Positions 61,757 to 64,000 of a stretch of DNA of 64,000 bases are shown here, piece by piece. Source of the stretch: Streptomyces sp. FIT100 (GTDB taxonomy: Bacteria > Actinomycetota > Actinomycetes > Streptomycetales > Streptomycetaceae); the NCBI RefSeq assembly GCF_024584805.1, contig NZ_CP075715.1, positions 124,001 through 188,000 on the forward strand. Direction: 5' to 3'. A program made the position numbers and the translations under genes. Numbering within the stretch: the first letter of the stretch is position 1; every line of letters starts with the position of its first letter. The notes beneath the pieces are model-generated. The model did not search any database. It saw only the letters and a program-made list of their open reading frames with translations, and was not told the origin of the DNA.

Positions 61757-62845
61757 TCAGCAGATGCCCGCAGGCTCGGACTTGCGGCAGAAGTTGCCGC
61801 CGAACGAGTTGCCCTGGCCGGTGTCCCGGTTGGCGATGTCGGGCGTGGAGTTGCCCACCAGCACGTTGTCCCGGATGGTGTTGTCGCTGCTCGGGGAGCC
61901 CACGATGCTCTTGAAGAGCACGACCCCGCCGGAGAACGGGGACGCGGGCTTCGACGCCCTGTGCCCCCAGATCACGTTGCGGTCGACGGTCGTCTTCTCG
62001 ACGCCGGTGAGGACGACGCCCGCACCCTGGATCGCCGGCAGCCGCTTCGTCTTCGGGCAGAACTTGTTGTTCTGACCGACCTCGTTGAACCGTACGAGCA
62101 GAGCGCCGGCGCGCGGACGGCCCTCGTCGCCGACGAGGAAGACGCCGGCGCAGTTGCCGCTGATCCGGTTGCCCTCCACGACGACGTCGCGCAACCGCCG
62201 GATGGTGAGGCCGATCCGGTTCCCCGCCAGGTGGTTGCCGGAGACAAGGGTGCGCCTGGCGTCCAGGGCACCGGCCTCCGTGTCGGTGGTGTTCGACAGG
62301 AAGATGCCGGACTCCGCGTTGGCCCGGGCGACATTGCCCTGGAACACGCCCCGCACGGAGCGCTCCACGGCGATGCCCCAGTTGCCGTTCATCTCGACCG
62401 TCACGCCCGAGACGCGCAGCAGGTCGGTGCGTGAGGCCCAGATGCCGTTCTTCTTGAACGACGTCACCTTCAGCGAACGGATCCGTACGTCCCGCAGGGG
62501 CCGCGCGTCCTTGCCGAGCACGCAGATGCCGTTGCCGGCCCTGGCGCATGCGTCCTTGCTGACGCCGGCGGCCGGGGTGATGACGGTCCTGTCACCCGCC
62601 CCGCGCAGGGTCAGACCGGAGGTCGTGATCGTCACGCTCTCGCGGTACGTGCCCCGTGCGATGTCGATGACGTCACCGGGTCTCGCGGCGTTGATCGCGG
62701 CCTGGATCGACTGTCCGGGGAGTACGCGGTGCACGGCCGCGGCATGGGAAGGGGCGGCGGCCACGGAAGAAGGGGCGACCGCTCCGATACCGGAGGCCAC
62801 CAGGAGACCGACGCAACCGAGGTAGTTGATCTGTCGTTTCGTCAT
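61757..62845 (-). CDS. Secreted right-handed beta-helix (PbH1) protein
   Basis: A 362-aa exported protein. The signal peptide (MTKRQINYLGCVGLLVASGI, cleavage near SVAAAPS) is followed by AVHRVLPGQSIQAAINAARP and repeated beta-helix coils such as VVVEGNRISGNCAG, TTVDRNVIWGHRA and NTIRDNVLVGNSTPDIAN. These are NosD/pectate-lyase-like parallel beta-helix repeats. Four cysteines near the end (FCPKTK, FCRKSEPAGIC) may form disulfides. The substrate is unknown; polysaccharide binding or cleavage is possible. The start ATG at 62845 is supported by the signal peptide. Confidence 0.92.
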   Translation of the reverse strand: MTKRQINYLGCVGLLVASGIGAVAPSSVAAAPSHAAAVHRVLPGQSIQAAINAARPGDVIDIARGTYRESVTITTSGLTLRGAGDRTVITPAAGVSKDACARAGNGICVLGKDARPLRDVRIRSLKVTSFKKNGIWASRTDLLRVSGVTVEMNGNWGIAVERSVRGVFQGNVARANAESGIFLSNTTDTEAGALDARRTLVSGNHLAGNRIGLTIRRLRDVVVEGNRISGNCAGVFLVGDEGRPRAGALLVRFNEVGQNNKFCPKTKRLPAIQGAGVVLTGVEKTTVDRNVIWGHRASKPASPFSGGVVLFKSIVGSPSSDNTIRDNVLVGNSTPDIANRDTGQGNSFGGNFCRKSEPAGIC

Positions 62846-62988
62846 GAACTGAAGGTATGACCGATGCTGACGAATCGCCACAAACCAGGCGCAAAGGGGA
62901 ACCGCGTGTCGTGGACGACCCGCGGCTCCCCTCCCCCGACGGCTCCCCGAGCCCGGTCACGGCGCGGTCCGGTCACAGCGGGGTCCGG

Positions 62989-63393
62989 TCACGGCGTGCC
63001 GGTGATCCAGCGCTGGACGGTCGCGTTCGTCGTGTCGTCGAGCAGGCAGAGCGCGTCGATGGCGGCGAGATCACCCGGCAGCGGCGCGATGCCGGCGGTG
63101 GTCAGGGCGGCGTGCAGTTCCAGGCGCCGCCGGTCCGACGCGCTCAGCGCGACCGACAGGCGCGCGTCCGGGTCCGGGGCGGGCAGCAGGAAGTCACCCG
63201 AGGGGAAGTCGTCCGTACGGAGGTCCCCGGCGCCGAAGTCGTCACCGCGGAGATCTTCCGCACGGAAGCCGTCCGCGTGGAAGCCTTCCGTGCAGAAGCC
63301 GTCCGCGTGGAAGTCGTCCGCCTGGATGACGCCCGTGTCACCGACCCGGCCGAAGGTGTCGGCTCCGGGAAAACGGTAGGGATCAACAGCCAT
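62989..63393 (-). CDS. Pentad-repeat acidic protein of unknown function
   Basis: A 134-aa protein that I do not recognise. Residues 1-22 (MAVDPYRFPGADTFGRVGDT) lead into nine consecutive five-residue units of the pattern small-acidic-(D/G)-(F/L)-x: ADDFH, ADGFC, TEGFH, ADGFR, AEDLR, GDDFG, AGDLR, TDDFP, SGDFL. The C-terminal 65 residues are helical (RLSVALSASDRRRLELHAAL; LAAIDALCLLDDTTNATVQR). The phase differs from the classical A(D/N)Lxx pentapeptide-repeat fold. A ribosome-binding site (ggagga) precedes ATG 63393. Confidence 0.85.
   Translation of the reverse strand: MAVDPYRFPGADTFGRVGDTGVIQADDFHADGFCTEGFHADGFRAEDLRGDDFGAGDLRTDDFPSGDFLLPAPDPDARLSVALSASDRRRLELHAALTTAGIAPLPGDLAAIDALCLLDDTTNATVQRWITGTP
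63190..63326. repeat. 15-bp repeat encoding the pentad units
   Basis: About nine diverged copies of a 15-mer (gaag(c/t)cgtccgcgtg and relatives) are recognisable. The copies at 63263-63322 are most alike (gaagccgtccgcgtg twice, gaagtcgtccgcctg once). The period equals exactly five codons and stays in frame with the minus-strand gene, so the array can expand or contract without breaking the protein. Confidence 0.8.
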
Positions 63394-63587
63394 GAGGTCC
63401 TCCTCGGTGGTGTCTGTGACAGCCAGGAGTCCTGCGTGGAGGCGTCCGGTTGCGGGCAGCGCCCACCGCCACCCGGACGGCCCCAATGGCTTCTCCTCGG
63501 ATAGGGTTATTTCATAGGAAACGCTCTCAATATCTACGGTGGAGAACAGGCGCAGCGCCCCATGCCCCCGGGGTTAGGTCGTTTGCA

Positions 63588-64000
63588 TTGGACATACACG
63601 AGTCGACGAGCGGTGTGCCCGCTCCGCCCGTGTCGGCGGTCGGGTACGCGGGTGTGCTCAGTGAGCTGCTCCCCATCGCACTGTGGCGGGCCGACGCCGA
63701 GGGGCGCATCGTCGAGTGGTCGCTCGCCGCCCAGGACCTGCTCGGCTATCTGCCGGAGCAGGTCGTCGGGCGCTGCGCGACCCCGCTGCTCGTCCCCGAG
63801 GCCAACTGGGAGCTCGCCGACGATCTGGAGCGGCGGGTCCAGGCGGGCGAGGCGGTGATGGGGACCCTGCCGGCCCGCCACCGCGACGGGCACCTCGTGC
63901 CGATGGAGATGTGGATCTGCCCCACCGCCGACCCGCACGGCGAGACGGGGATCCTGGTCATCGCCGTGGAGACCTCCGCCGTGCTGCGCATGAGGGACTC
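63588..64000 (+). CDS. N-terminal part of a PAS-domain regulatory protein (runs off the window)
   Basis: An open frame of at least 137 codons without stop reaches the window end. It encodes a PAS domain: LPIALWRADAEGRIVEWSLA, AQDLLGYLPEQVVGR, LPARHRDGHLVPMEMWICPT and ETGILVIAVETSAV. In Streptomyces such starts commonly belong to SpoIIE-type phosphatases or sensor kinases, as elsewhere in this window. The start is uncertain: the TTG at 63588 lacks a clear ribosome-binding site, and GTG codons at about 63617 and 63659 are alternatives. The 194-bp gap upstream contains an AT-rich stretch (ttatttcataggaaacgctctcaatatc). Confidence 0.8.
   Translation, partial: MDIHESTSGVPAPPVSAVGYAGVLSELLPIALWRADAEGRIVEWSLAAQDLLGYLPEQVVGRCATPLLVPEANWELADDLERRVQAGEAVMGTLPARHRDGHLVPMEMWICPTADPHGETGILVIAVETSAVLRMRD

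Overview
This is a very GC-rich actinobacterial chromosome segment, almost certainly Streptomyces. The evidence is the extreme third-position G+C, frequent GTG/TTG starts, chains of 4-bp ATGA/GTGA gene overlaps, a complete whiE-type spore-pigment polyketide locus, several SpoIIE-like phosphatases with HATPase domains, and a group 1h (atmospheric H2-oxidising) NiFe hydrogenase. All calls come from reading the sequence; no database search was run.

Layout. (1) 1-1360: the tail of a regulatory HATPase protein, a small DUF gene and the decayed remnant of an ECF sigma factor. (2) 1364-17200, all on the minus strand: a hydrogenase supercluster. In transcription order it holds an unknown 96-aa gene, hypX/hoxX, hhyS, hhyL, a NifU-like gene, DUF5947-like, DUF6084-like, an unknown 470-aa gene, a maturation protease, a DUF6893-like micropeptide, then hypA-B-F-C-D-E. 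(3) 17451-22462: a Ser/Thr kinase with a coupled membrane partner, a PLP decarboxylase and an aldo/keto reductase. (4) 22541-26590: a molybdate module, with a ModB-ModC fusion, ModA, a MerR/TOBE regulator and a divergent double-Mop protein. (5) 26591-27849: a decayed tyrosine phosphatase carrying a short interspersed element, followed by a mosaic repeat array built from the same element. (6) 27850-37499: a Tm-1-like/UPF0261 protein, an intact SpoIIE-type sensor phosphatase, a GtrB/GtrA pair, a DUF6056-like membrane protein, and a second SpoIIE-type protein whose phosphatase metal site looks broken.

(7) 37839-47451 is the most interesting region. It holds an exopolysaccharide cluster with a secreted CE18/Agd3-like deacetylase, a PelF-type GT4, a polytopic membrane protein, a LegB-like NAD-dependent sugar dehydratase/epimerase, a sugar nucleotidyltransferase, a second SDR, a GH135/spherulin-4 protein and a GH114 lipoprotein. 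The family content matches the Aspergillus galactosaminogalactan locus (agd3, gtb3, sph3, ega3, uge3) and overlaps bacterial Pel systems, but it lacks recognisable PelA/B/D/E. The sugar-nucleotide genes suggest a different or modified polymer. Its intergenic regions carry tandem repeats with 15- or 45-bp periods, its first gene has a strong leader hairpin, and GH135 and GH114 are joined by a duplicated stop/start relay.

(8) 47461-53139: PolX, a class E-like sortase, a small secreted protein, and CopA with a CsoR-type operator. (9) 53295-61712: the whiE-type locus (divergent FAD hydroxylase; ORFI, cupin, KS-alpha, KS-beta, ACP, aromatase, cyclase) plus a convergent O-methyltransferase, with hairpins and a G-quadruplex-like motif between the convergent ends. 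(10) 61757-64000: a secreted beta-helix protein, a pentad-repeat protein encoded by a 15-bp repeat, and the start of a PAS-domain protein.
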